A stretch of 64,000 bases of DNA from Bryopsis sp. KO-2023 (taxonomy: Eukaryota; Chlorophyta; Ulvophyceae; Bryopsidales; Bryopsidaceae): the NCBI GenBank assembly GCA_030272585.1, contig BSYQ01000005.1, positions 2,170,001 to 2,234,000 of the forward strand. The letters run 5' to 3'. Below, one piece after another: positions 51,145-62,831 of this stretch. How positions within the stretch are numbered: position 1 is the stretch's first letter; every line of letters begins with the position of its first letter. The position numbers and the translations under genes were made by a program. Below the pieces are notes generated by a model, which saw only the letters and a list, made by a program, of their open reading frames with translations, ran no database searches and was not told the DNA's origin.

Positions 51145-54100
51145 TCATTTCATTGTGCAGGGCTTACCATCCTCTGAATATAGACCCATCAATCGTTGTT
51201 GAAGCTTTGGGATGGCTTGAGCCAACCGTTTGTACTCAAGTGGAGAATTATGCAGGTTCACTGAAATTCGAACCCACATTGCGTTTTCCCACCAGATCAC
51301 AGGCACCTGAGACGAGTGCCACAAACCATCTTATTGAAGTATAAACACAATTCTCAACATCTGGAATTTCCTTATTTTGCCCCCATTGATTGCTATTCTT
51401 GTCATATTTCTGGCAAGAATATGCCATTTCTTGTAGATATTGTGTGCTGCCTCTCAAGGTTGGAAATATGAAGTGCTCAACAGCATAAATGCATGACCAA
51501 GACACTCCACCTCGATATTGAAGTCGTTTCTCATGACCTCATGCATCGCCCAGGCACCACTGTCGCTCTTTGAAACTCGGTTGCTGTGGGGGAGTCTCAC
51601 AGCCGCCATCGCCACCCCATCTTTATCCAGCCCAATGACATCTGGGGTGTCCCATTTTTCACACAACAAGCCCACTGAATACTCCAACAAGCTGCATCCA
51701 CACAACACAAAAGCAACTCAACACCAGGATTCGCAACCAGTGTATGCAATGGAAGAGCATAGCAGGGGGTTCCATATTATTCAAGTGGATGGATGATATG
51801 GATGGGCTACTGTGTCCTTCATATGTTCAACCAAAAAAGGAACAGAAGGGGCAAGCCTGTTTCAATATGTACAGATATAAATATGTATGTATGGATTTTA
51901 TATTCCAGATCTCGTGAAAGAATTCGATGCATTTGAATTTGTGTCCATGCCCCCTCCCTACCGCATGTTGCGAGCTCTGATTTTTTCAAGGCCCAATTTC
52001 TTGAGAACAGACAGCACCGCTGGTACCGACATCCAAGCTGACATGTCGTCACCTCCTGCCCAGAAAAACTCCTGTTGAAATCCTAGCCCACATCCATGTG
52101 ACGTCACTACCGGTTTCACATCAGCCTGTTCACGAGGGTCCACCCACAAAAAGGCAGCACCTTTTGGAGAGCAAAACCACTGACCCAACCACCAAAAAAA
52201 CAAACACAGTGGATGTCAAGAAATTGAAGCTATTGATTCAATGCCAAGCGGGGAGGTGCCTGGTGGAAACATTCTTATCCGCACCATCCTCTTTCGGATG
52301 CTGGGGTGTATTACTCTCCAGGCAAAGTTTTAACTGGACAGGGCTGGTGCTGCTGAAAAATCACTCATCCGACCTTGTTGAATCCACAGTCCAGGGCTCA
52401 CCTTGTGCAAATCAGCCGTATAGAATTGGACCTTCAGGTCAGGTATTTTCAGCGGCAACCCTCCCACTGCATTCGAACCATCCACCAGCACTTTGGCACC
52501 CGCCGAGTGGCACAGCGCTGCTATTTCTTGAATGGGCATCAGCACGGGGGGAAATGAACACACATGGTCCACGACGGCAAGCTTCACTCGAGGCTTTTCT
52601 AGCAAAATGGATGAACTACACAGTCTCATAACTCAAGCAACTTCAATCCAGGCCACTCTTCATAACACTTGGAACATGAATTGCTTGATCAAGGATTGTG
52701 TTCCCGTTGGGTCAAATACATCATTGCCTACCTGCCTCCAATGCAGACCTGAACGAATCCAGAATTCTTTCCTTGGTCTGCAAAGTGTCCTTGTCGAGCG
52801 CCACCTCCAATATGGCAGCACCACATAGGGATGCCTGCCTCACGATGCAACTCCTGGTCTTTTCAACCACAGAAACAACTGAGCTCATTATGTACACAAA
52901 GATAGGACCGCATCAGTGTTCCCGAATGCACGAATCAAAGGAAATCAATTCTGGCTTGCTTCAAAGTCAACATTTGAACTCTGGCCCAATGCAACAATGG
53001 GCAACTTTCTACTTTCTAAGGGCAACTTTCCACCAACAAATGACAATTGACTATGAAATACACAAAGATACTGATATCACTTGAATCCATTCGGTGCTCC
53101 AGTATGTATGGACTCACAGCAGGACATGTCAGGGACGTCGTCAAGTACAGGTCTCCTTCGCTGAGTTGAACTGATCTCAAAACAGCATCGATTGCAGAGG
53201 TTGCACTCCGAATTGGAACGACATCCCCCCTACTGGCACCGATGGAGGATGCCACACACCCCACAGCACCACGCAGAGCTACAAATCACAACCACTCATG
53301 AAAATCACCAAAAGAAGGAAAAGGTCCTATTCACATTCAACTCGAGTCCCATAAGCAGCAATACATTCATGGAGGAGCACCCATGCCATTTCTGGATTTT
53401 TGTCACCCCTTCCCTAGAGGAACATCACAATGTCAATAGCCTTTTTAAACATGAATGCACACCCCACCACAATGGATGCATGCTGACCTGGTATGTAATC
53501 CATTTCCATGAAACGACTGGGAGAAGCCTCCATCATCGACCGAAACCAATTTTGCACATTCAATCCTAATTTAAGTGACGCCCCACAGCTGCCATGATCC
53601 AAATGGGAGCAAGTATAGTCCAAACAGAACAGTTCCTTCATGTTGCTGTCAATATCCTCTGGAAGAATCATATTCCCATTCTCCCTCTGCAACAAAACAT
53701 ACCCACACAAGGAAAAAATGGAAGGTTTCAATGAGTTGCTGCTTTCATGAGCAATGACTAATTTGTATTTTGATATCCAAATGTTACACACAAGGCAAAA
53801 AATCGTGGAGAACAGTCCTCTCACAGAAAATGCATTTCCAGGGATCGTTACATAATTTTCTTAGACGAAACTGGTCTTGGCAACACGCTATTAGCTTCGA
53901 TGTCATTAACTTCCTTTTGACAAAAAAAATAGACTATGCATGTACCATGAAATCTTTAATCAAGGGACATATCGCGGCATCATCTGACCCCGAAGCAGCA
54001 TTCCACAGTGTCACCAGTCTGCCAAAGTCAAGATAAAAGAAAAGAGATGGATGAAAAACTGAGCATGCAGAAAACAATACACTTATGCTAATTCTGTAGC

Positions 54101-54934
54101 ATGATTTTACCAGCAGATAAAAGAGTCCATAAGGTGAACAGCAACACTCACTATCCTTCCAAGTCGAATTTGCATGTAGCAACATTTGTTGTATCTTGAG
54201 TATCATTTCTCCAGTGCGTCAAGAAAGACTGCTCCAAAAGGCACTGCTTTAAAAAAAAATCTAAGTGGCGTGTTTGAATGTGCCCCCCACTCACCTGTGA
54301 TTCCTGAGCTGCACATCGTTTGGGTTCAAAATGGTGAAAGTTGCTACAGTAAACAATAAATCCACAATCAGTCTTCAACTGTGTTCTGTTACTGGGTCCA
54401 CTTCAAATGTCACACCAATTCATTAGTTAGGATGACACACACACATACACACAACAGCAGAGGTGGTTGTTCCGTTTGATTCACGTACTAAATTACACAC
54501 TGCTTTCTTCCGAGATTCTGGCAGAATGGGTCCGCGAAAAACGCGCACAAAGACACGTTTGCATGTTCTCTACCAATGCTCGTAAGGATTTTTTACTCAC
54601 TTTCCGCGTTCTCGTCTCTCCGTTCTCGCCGCGTCGCCAGTTTTCTGACCAAAAAGAACCCGACCAGCAGAACTGCGCGGGAGCCGTAGTGCACGAGAAC
54701 CCTCTCGTAGCCGCCCATCCCTTCCCTCTCTTTCAGGGAAAAACCCAGCCCAAACAAAAAACCGAAACAACAAACCACTTGAGCTCCACCGCAAAATACG
54801 TTTTCCCTCGCTTGTCCCCCCAGAAAACGCACTTTGACCTTACGAAAACCAAAGTTTTCTTTCCTCTCCCTCTCTCTATCGGCTCCCAGCTGTTTGTTGC
54901 TTGCAGCTCTGGCTCTGATTGAACGCGCGTCCAA
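51145..54934 (-). CDS. Class-V aminotransferase fold PLP enzyme with N-terminal membrane region, 10 exons
   Basis: Exons on the minus strand are 54,934-54,601, 54,343-54,295, 54,018-53,946, 53,686-53,488, 53,278-53,118, 52,834-52,732, 52,598-52,402, 52,179-51,962, 51,691-51,511 and 51,306-51,145. The phases close to 558 residues. From residue 190 or so it matches the isopenicillin-N epimerase / L-cysteine desulfhydrase-like branch: CSHLDHGSCGASLK, GDVVPIRSATSAIDAVLRSV, VKLAVVDHVCSFPPVLMPIQEI, KVLVDGSNAVGG, FYTADLHKWF (Lys372 is the likely PLP Schiff-base Lys), FFWAGGDDMSAWMSVPAVL and a C-terminal WVRISVNLHNSPLEY. Substrate is not predictable. The first exon adds about 110 residues with one or two hydrophobic spans (VVCCFGFLFGLGFSL, AVLLVGFFLV), which is unusual for this family and rests on a hand-built splice link. 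Confidence 0.8.
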
Positions 54935-55768
54935 ATCAACCGAAGACGAGTTTTACCCCCCTTTTTTTCTCGTCCAAAGTCAAGAACGGATGAAAGGGTG
55001 ACGGGAAGCCCAAAACCCAACGGAAACCGAAAGTTGACAGCGGTCGTAGGATTTCCGCTGTAACTGTTGCGCTGCTGACAGCAATAGGTAACCGTCCAAC
55101 CATGACAACCACACAATCCCACCGTTACATTTTGCTTGTCAGGCTGCCCTTGTCCCTGTTGCGACAAGCCAGAAGCTGCAAGGATCCAGCATAATCGGTT
55201 TTAAATGTAACTTAAATACACATCACAATCCACTGAGTCAATTGGATGAGTTGGGTGGGCCTTATTGAATGGTCAGGGATGGAATTGGAGGGCAGCTTGT
55301 GAGAGCAATTACAGAACCAGCCCGTCTAAAGTGAGGGAATGTTCAAGAGGGGGCAATTCAGTCTGTTGTGGACACTTCTGATGTGAGACCTGGGTTTGGT
55401 CCCAACTCATCTTGAGCTGCAGCCCCAGTTTCACTTTCCAGCTGACAGAAGAACAAGTCAGAGGTTCGCCAGGCACTTCTTGTAATTCGTTCAGGAAGGC
55501 ACCATCAGAGCCTTTCAAGTGCCCTTGGGAAGATTTACATTCTCTTGTCAATGGATCAAAACTCAATACTTGTGTACTGCTGCAGTACATATTGTTCCAT
55601 CATAGATCCTGAACAAATGCAGACCCTGCTTGCACGGATACAATGGTTCGATGAAGTGATAGCAATTCCTGCAGAGCAAAAGGATTGTTCCAAATGTTGA
55701 GCAAGTCTGTTGACTGATCTGTGACATTTTACAGTTGACAATACAAGTGGCGAAACCCCCATTAAACC
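54935..55768. other. Intergenic region between two minus-strand genes
   Basis: It should hold the promoter of the aminotransferase-fold gene and the 3' UTR of the rhomboid gene. No coding similarity is seen. Confidence 0.5.
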
Positions 55769-57567
55769 TCAGAAACCATTCCTCCACCCCACTTCGTCAC
55801 CAGTGAGTTTCACGTTCACGTCTCCCTGCAACCACTTTGTAAAGACTATGCCAGAAGTCAGGCCTCCAATGTGAGACCACACATCGATGCCTGTTTCCCC
55901 TCCAGCCAACAATATCGCTATGTCTGCCATGAGTCTCCCTACCAGCAATCCCACCGAACTGCAATTGAAGCCGAAAACATTGAATGATAGGCTCTGGCTA
56001 TTATCCATAACAGCATTGCATGCTAACAGAGCATACATTGACCCACTGGCACCTGAAAATACACACACACTCACTCACAAAAAACCATCCATACGATAAA
56101 GTCAACACAGACTAACAGTCATCCCATGACAGCACCACTGAACTTGCACCAAGCAAAGAGATCCCACACAAGGTACCCAGATAGCAGACAATTCAAAACT
56201 TGAAAACTTATTTGGACAGCAGGGAGAACTACCTTTTGAGACCCAAGCAGTCCGATGCAGGAGTGAGTTGCCAACCAGAGACGTCATCTGGGCTCCGATG
56301 CCCCCAAAAAGGTACAAACGAAACAAGGTGCCCATGTCCAACGACTCCTCCAGGTGTGGTACCAAACACCCAATCACTGAATCAAACCTAAGCTGTTAGG
56401 ACATCATTCCAGTGCTGTGTGACAGACATTGATTTCCCAGCTCATAGTGTTGCAATTCGCATTGGCCAAGTCTTGGAATGAGATGTTGACATCAATTTAT
56501 CCTCTAGATCTATTGTTGCTCCAGAAAGTGACTGCCATTGGCAGCTTAGTCATTAATGAAATTGACAAACCTTGAATGTTTGAGACCAGGTGGATCGCAC
56601 CATCATGAGAAAAATTGGAAAACACCATGCACCAGGGCCGTTTGACTGCATTCTCAATGGACAGTTCAAAGTGCCTCCCCATGAACCCTGGTGCAATCAC
56701 CCCTAGGAAAAACACCTTGGGGCAAAAAAGATATCGATTTCAATGAATAAGAACCCAGCACAGTGTGATTATGATTCCAAAGCGCCCTGCCTTCCACATC
56801 ACAAACTTACGAAGGATAAAACCAACAAAAGTGCCGAGCTATTGATGTAAACAAACAAAACTCACCGTCAAGTAAATCAAAATCAATATCTCAACGGCCC
56901 CCAAATGCACTTCAGAGTTCGTTGGCAATTTCAACTGCCTCCACGTTGGCAAGGGTATCCATAACCCAAAAGCCCCAATAAACCAGTAGTCCAAATGCTT
57001 GGTTAGGCAAAAACAGAAGTAATCGTAGCGTGCATGCATTATACCTGACCCACCAGTGCAATCGATATTTGAGAGTGGCTTAAACTAAACATCAGAGAAC
57101 ACACATCGAACACAGGCAGTGTATGAACAAGATTCTGAACATCGCCATGGTACATTAAGGAAATCATGATTTTCTTTTGGCGCCGCAGGAACCTGTGACG
57201 ATTTCGTGACGACCGACAGGCACACTTGGGGCAAGCAACGTCTTTCGTGTGGACGACTTCCTGCTCTCACCTAACTTGCTCTGCATGTGGGCAACTCCCT
57301 GCGCGAGCCCTTGCACCGAGAACCCCTGGTGGCATGCGCCGACGTTTAGAGACTCCCAGTGGTGTTGTTTTTTTGTGTACTGAAGTGAGACGGATCTAAT
57401 CATAGTGCCTGTGTGAGTGGAGAAGAGCCTACCCACTTTCTCTCAACATGTCCGCTCAGGTGTCGACCCACAAAGGCTGAAAAGGAGCTTTCGTCCGGGA
57501 CAGAAAGAAAGGCTGCCACCAGCAGAACAACGAAAACTGCAGGAGAAGGACTGGAGGAGCGAAACAT
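55769..57567 (-). CDS. PARL-type rhomboid intramembrane protease, 5' exons unresolved
   Basis: Well supported exons are 57,044-56,866, 56,715-56,571, 56,376-56,233 and 56,052-55,769, with phases that fit and about 250 residues. Rhomboids cleave transmembrane segments. The catalytic Ser lies in GASGSMYALLA and the catalytic His in WSHIGGLTSGI. The loop before them (NAVKRPWCMVFSNFSHDGAIHLVSN) matches the family, and hydrophobic helices flank these motifs. The extra N-terminal helix (VEILILIYLTVFFLGVIAPG) resembles the 1+6 layout of mitochondrial PARL. A start at 57,567 (MFRSSSPSPAVFVVLLVAAF) could provide a targeting or signal sequence, but its splicing to 57,044 is not resolved. Confidence 0.8.
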
Positions 57568-57604
57568 AGTGGCGTCTGCCCTGACACTTCCGCGCGCGCT
57601 CTAG

Positions 57605-58154
57605 AGTCGAAGAAACCTGTGTGTGTGTGTACCGGTCTGGTGTGAAGATATTGGCGACGTCACAGAAATTGGTGTGAAATCGACCAGTTTCTGGACGTGT
57701 GTACTTCCAGTCTTGGACGCCGTGTCATAGGAAGATTGTGTGTCCGCATGGCAGACATCTGTTTTGAAAAAAATCTGTTGCTACACATCCATTCAATTGT
57801 ACAAACATTTCCTGACCACTTAGTCCTGAAGTACTACCAGAGTCCATCCCAAGCTCAACACATATGACCCTTGCTTGTTCACCATGCTTGGTGTTGTTGA
57901 GTCATTGGTACCCCCTGACCTCTGATGAGATTTCTTCCTCTCTCGACATGTTTATAGGTTCCATTAAGTCGTCAATTTTAGAGAGCACCATCCCCAACAA
58001 GTTGTTCATCGTTGATCGAACTGTGATTGACGTTGTGCAAGGCAATACAATAATCATACATAACACTGAGTGTGATCTACTGGGACCAGACCAACAGCCT
58101 AAATCTCGTGCTTGTTGAATTTCAACCCCGTCTTGATTTCACTGAAAGTGATGC
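57605..58154. other. Intergenic region
   Basis: This is the upstream region of the rhomboid gene and the 3' flank of the RPP40 gene. A GTGTGTGTGT run lies at 57,619-57,630. No gene is seen. Confidence 0.5.
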
Positions 58155-60076
58155 TTATACTTTTGCAAAGAGATCCCCAGACCCTGCAGCAGTGAACAAG
58201 CAATATTGGTCATCTGAAAAGATCAGCAAAGTATAGTTATTATCGCCACCAAACTCATTGGCAATGGAGTGCTCCACCTCGCCCCAGCTGACAGGAGAGT
58301 CCCTAAATCCCCACACCTGAAAAAAAAAATGGACTGCAGACTTCAAGAACTTTCTGTGCAAAATCAACATACCGGAATGACTGAAGATCTGTCACAAAAA
58401 AATCAAAGAGAGAGGGAGAGTAATCTTTCAAATCCATTCACCTGGATAGCCACCCAAGGGATTGCTTCATGCTTTACGAAATCCCGGGCCCATTCAATAG
58501 CTGCCAGAATCTATGTCGAACCATCAAAAATGTTAAAAAATATATATATATATATTCAAGCTGTTTCCATGAGAGAAAAAGAGATAGAACAAATAGAATA
58601 AAGCTGCTGAACGCACTTGATGTGAAGCAATCATGCCCTCCCACTTTTCCCTTCTCAGTCGTAGACGTTCAATTCGACACGAGACGTTGGCATTGTCAAT
58701 ATCTGGAAAACCACCCCAGACTTGAAAACTCTTCGAAGCAAATGCACCACTGGAGGACATTTTCCAATGGATTGGGGAAAAAATCTATGGTACAATTTTT
58801 ACGTCCAGTTTGCATATTTGCTGCTGCTGCTGATCAGGGTCCCGAAAAATTCGAAAATATCTCGATCAGTATTCATGTCGGAGCATCAATGTTTCAGAAA
58901 GAACAAGAAATATGTTTCTGGACAAGTTGTTATCACCTGCGACCCCACACGAAATTCCTCCAAGCCATTCGTGCAGGAAGCTAAGGTCATTGCTATCATT
59001 CCACACAAATGGACGTCCAGATTCAAGTACCAATTCATCATCGGTGGTGGTTCGAGATTGCAGAACAGGACCATCGATCTCTTCCGTACCAGCAGTGTGT
59101 TTGCACAGAACCTGTTGATGTTTCAAAAACCCCAGTTCTTCCGCATCAATTGCGACCGGAATCCCATTCACCACCTCAAGACACCACATAGTCACACTCG
59201 GGATTTTCTCCAGGCACTGTAGCACCTGGATGGCAAAGAGAAATTGAACATCTTCAGAAATTCTTCAGTTTGTGTCATTGCTTTGTACACCATGCGTCTG
59301 GGACATCGTTTCAGCTAGCAGCTCTCTTGGAGTTTTTGACTGGAGTTCTAAAGGGGGGAGAATGATGGATGCTATGAGCAATGATCGATCACTGTGCATC
59401 ATTTGCCCACATCACAGAGATTCACGTCATCTGGAAGCCCCCAGCCTCACATGGGCAAGATTGTTCCCTCACCCGGTGGTAGTAGCGCCGATCTGGACCG
59501 AAATTCTTGGCTCCCAATTTCACATCAATCAGGAAACGATCTGGGGGAGGGTGGAGCCAGCGAGAACGTCAATCGCAGAAACGAAATGAACGAAAAGGAA
59601 TCGAGGAAAACCGGAGTTCTCGATTGCAGCAGGAATCTGCTTATGCTGATCCGTAGGGTCGATCTCATGTACATACCGTCGCGCTGGGTGCACTTCCTTC
59701 CAACGAGTCCCAGCCGTTGGTGTGTGTCGGACGTCACGGATAGACGGAGCGTTCCATCTGGAGCAACGCAAACTCCGTCGCTTCTATCCAAGGCACCCCC
59801 AACGCCGAGTCCACAAAAGCACGTGGACGGGTCCTTCAGCCGGTCGGCGAGATAAGGCTTTTGCAAGAATGAAGCCAGACTAGTTTCCACGACGTGGAAC
59901 ACGGGAGCGCCGCCACCCAAAATATCTCTCGGATCATAGGAAGGGCAACTGATGGAGGAGAAGGGGAAAACCACTTCCAACGCTGAGTTGAAAGCGTGGT
60001 TCAATGGATACTCCGTCAATCCCCCTTTTTCGTGGCTGAAGGATGAGAGCCGGACATGCAATCTGGAGTTCTGCAT
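58155..60076 (-). CDS. RPP40: RNase P / RNase MRP protein subunit p40 homologue, 6 exons
   Basis: Exons on the minus strand are 60,076-59,677, 59,540-59,473, 59,225-58,937, 58,720-58,617, 58,510-58,442 and 58,316-58,155. Phases close to 363 residues, the size of the human protein. Family features are DGVCVAPDGTLRLSVTSDTHQRLGLVGRK, the strand RFLIDVKLGAKNFGPD, GPVLQSR, LHEWLGGIS and the C-terminal PWVAIQVWGFRDSPVSWGEVEHS...NYTLLIFSDDQYCLF. RPP40 is a protein subunit of nuclear RNase P/MRP, which process tRNA and rRNA precursors. The fourth exon (58,720-58,617) is the least certain link. The start at 60,076 is the first Met of the open frame. Confidence 0.85.
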
Positions 60077-62831
60077 TTACACAAAGGGAAAATCGATCAA
60101 AATTCGAACAAAACGGGGCGAAAGAGGAATACAACGCCCCCCCCCCTGAACCATGCAGTATACTGAAGTTGGTGCAATCATCATCATCATCACAGGAAAC
60201 GCACAAAGACCATTCCGAAGCAGGATTTTTTTTCTCCGAAATATCAGAACGGCAAATGTTGGGGCCACATCAAACAAACAAACAAACATCAATTACATTG
60301 TGTAGGAGAGACATTCTCCTATTACAAGGATCAGTAAAAAACCAAATGTGACCATGTGTATTTTAATTTTGAAATTCCATTGGCTTTTGTACCCACAAAG
60401 ACACTGAGACCATCAAGAATGCAAAGATGCATAGGTCGATTCAGCTACTTCTACTTTGGGCCACATCCACCCAAAGTTTGTAAGGCCTGGGGCCGCATCC
60501 AAGAAATCAATCAAAATTCCACAAATATATAAACCAACAACCTTCCTAAAACCAAGCCAGGTAATTTATATTTCTGAAGTTGGTGCAACATTCTAATTTT
60601 TTGGACAAATTGGGACCACGAAAAGGCCACAACAAGATGAAATGGCCAAATTCAGGGCCACTTATGGGCCAGTAAAATGGAAAAAAAATACACTGACGAT
60701 TTGTCACTGCCCTCATTCAGCTCTTTGAGGATCGTTCTCAAAAACAAAATAAAATGATGTACTGAGTCGACTCCGTGGGTGTGCCCACACGCACACGCTT
60801 TGTCTTGTCGGCTGAAAGACCTCTTTGCTTTTTTGTCTGTGGAACGGATCAGTTGGTTAGCGGCTTACTGGACTGGCTTTCTAAACAAACGATACTTGTG
60901 CGTTGAAGCATCGGTGGTCCAATGCGTCCACCATGTGTGCATTTATATTTTCCTTGCCGCCAAGTTTTTCCACACTTTTTGCGTCTTTGTTTCTGTTGGT
61001 TCCCAGCACAATTGGTATTGACCAAGCGAAAGCAAAGAAAGAACACCCAGACAAAAAAGCTTGCACAAACAAACGATTTTTCACAGTGCCAATTCCTCTC
61101 TCTACAAAAAAAATTAGAACAAAAACCACGAGAAAAACACGCAACGGATGCCAAACGTCCCAATCGTGACAAGCGCTCACCCTCCCCCCCCTTTCCCTCC
61201 CAATCATTGCGTTGAAGAGGTATTGTTAATAAAATGTTCATCCTGCCTGGCCAGTTTTCCCCAGCCATGCTCACCCCTTTTCAGAAAATTTCCCACCTTC
61301 CCCTTTAAAAAACCGAGTGTCTGAAAAAAAAAAAAACGAAAAAAATGGATCCCAAAAAATAACCTGCTACCCATGTCCAGTCCCATCGCAAACTTTGTTA
61401 TATTCCTCCTTGCAGCCAAAAAAAAAAAAAAGAAAGCACAACAGCCTTCTTCCTACCCTGTCTTCTTTTAGCCCCTAAACTCTATCCACATGTCTGTTTG
61501 CTTCCCTCCCTTCTCCTTAATCCCAACCCATCCCATCCCACCCAGTCAACCCCGTCCCTTTCACTCAACTTCCACACCTGTGCACTACAATTCAAAAATA
61601 AAAAGCCCCCAGACATCGCTCCTTCCTGCACCCCTCCTCCTCCCCCACCCAATTTTTTGTTTTGTTTTTTATCTTCTTTTTTTCCCCTAGTTGTTACAAA
61701 CGGGTGCTCCGCCCCCCCCATTCAAACCCTTCGTTTTTGCATCCTCTCACCTCAATTCCATGCGTTTTTTTTTTTTGGTTTTTTTGCACCTCTGCTTTAG
61801 AAAACAAAATACATACACACCTTATATATATATATAAGTGGGGAAGTAGAAATGCATTCCTTCCCTTTATGAAGCCAGCCTGAACCCCCTCTCTCCTGAG
61901 TTCACAGAAAAGGAAAGAAGATGGATGGTTATCCAAACCAACTATTTCACGGAAAAAATGGTGTCAAGTCTAAACCAAAAAAAGACCAACACATCCATTC
62001 TTTCCCGCACCCCAACTTTTCCACCCCATTTTTTTTTAAGAAACAGCTTCAATCACGTACACATATATAGTCCCTTTCTCCTCTTTTTCTTTGTCAAGAC
62101 CTTTTTTCCCTCCCGTCCGCCCCCTCGCCAAAATAAAAAACACAAAGAAAAAAGAAAATCTTTATATATACTTACATGGAAATTGCCATCCCTTGCTTTG
62201 TCTCGTGGCTGAATGGTCCCGACTCAGCCCGAAAGACAACAAATAGAAACAACTGCGCATCCACCGTGATTGTAAGCATTTTCTCGTTGTCTTTGCTGTA
62301 CTCCAGCAAAGATTCCCCATACTGTCCCATCACGTCAATCCCCTACCCTCCCCACCCCCCAATTTTGTCCTAGATCTGCAAGATTTTTGATTCTAAAAAA
62401 CACTGGCTGTCAATTTTCCTGGTTGGGAGCTTGTTGATTTTGGTTTGCCGATGTCCACGAGTAACTGGTCCTTCCCACCTCCGCCGCCGCCCAAGGTGAG
62501 GTCAGAGTTATGTCACTTGGAGGGGCTGGGGCGCTTGGCTGAGAAAACACGTTTTCTCCCCAATGATCTGCACACAAGGTTTCTTTAAAAGTCGCTGTTT
62601 GCGGTGTGCAAAAACAGATAATGAAACGAAAATGTGTCGGCAGGAGCGATATGAACATACAACCAAAGCTTTGGCTGATTTTCGCAATCAATATCCACGG
62701 CGGGAAATTCAAAAAAAAAAAAAAAAAAGGAAATTCTAAAAAAAAAAATTTAATGCAGCATGACAAGGTTACAAGGTATTTGGAAACTGGTTTGTTGTGT
62801 GGAGGGTCTATCCGAGGTGGGGGTTGAGGCT
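60077..62831. other. Long AT-rich intergenic region
   Basis: No gene could be supported on either strand. It holds homopolymer and simple tracts (poly-A near 61,328-61,440 and 62,710-62,750, a TA run at 61,824-61,837) and C/T-rich stretches from 61,440 to 61,700. It includes the 5' region of RPP40 and the 3' UTR of the gene ending at 62,832. Confidence 0.5.

Noticed and set aside
61490-61936. Several overlapping open frames in C/T-rich DNA
   Set aside because: Low-complexity Pro/Phe/Ser-rich translations without motifs or splice support.
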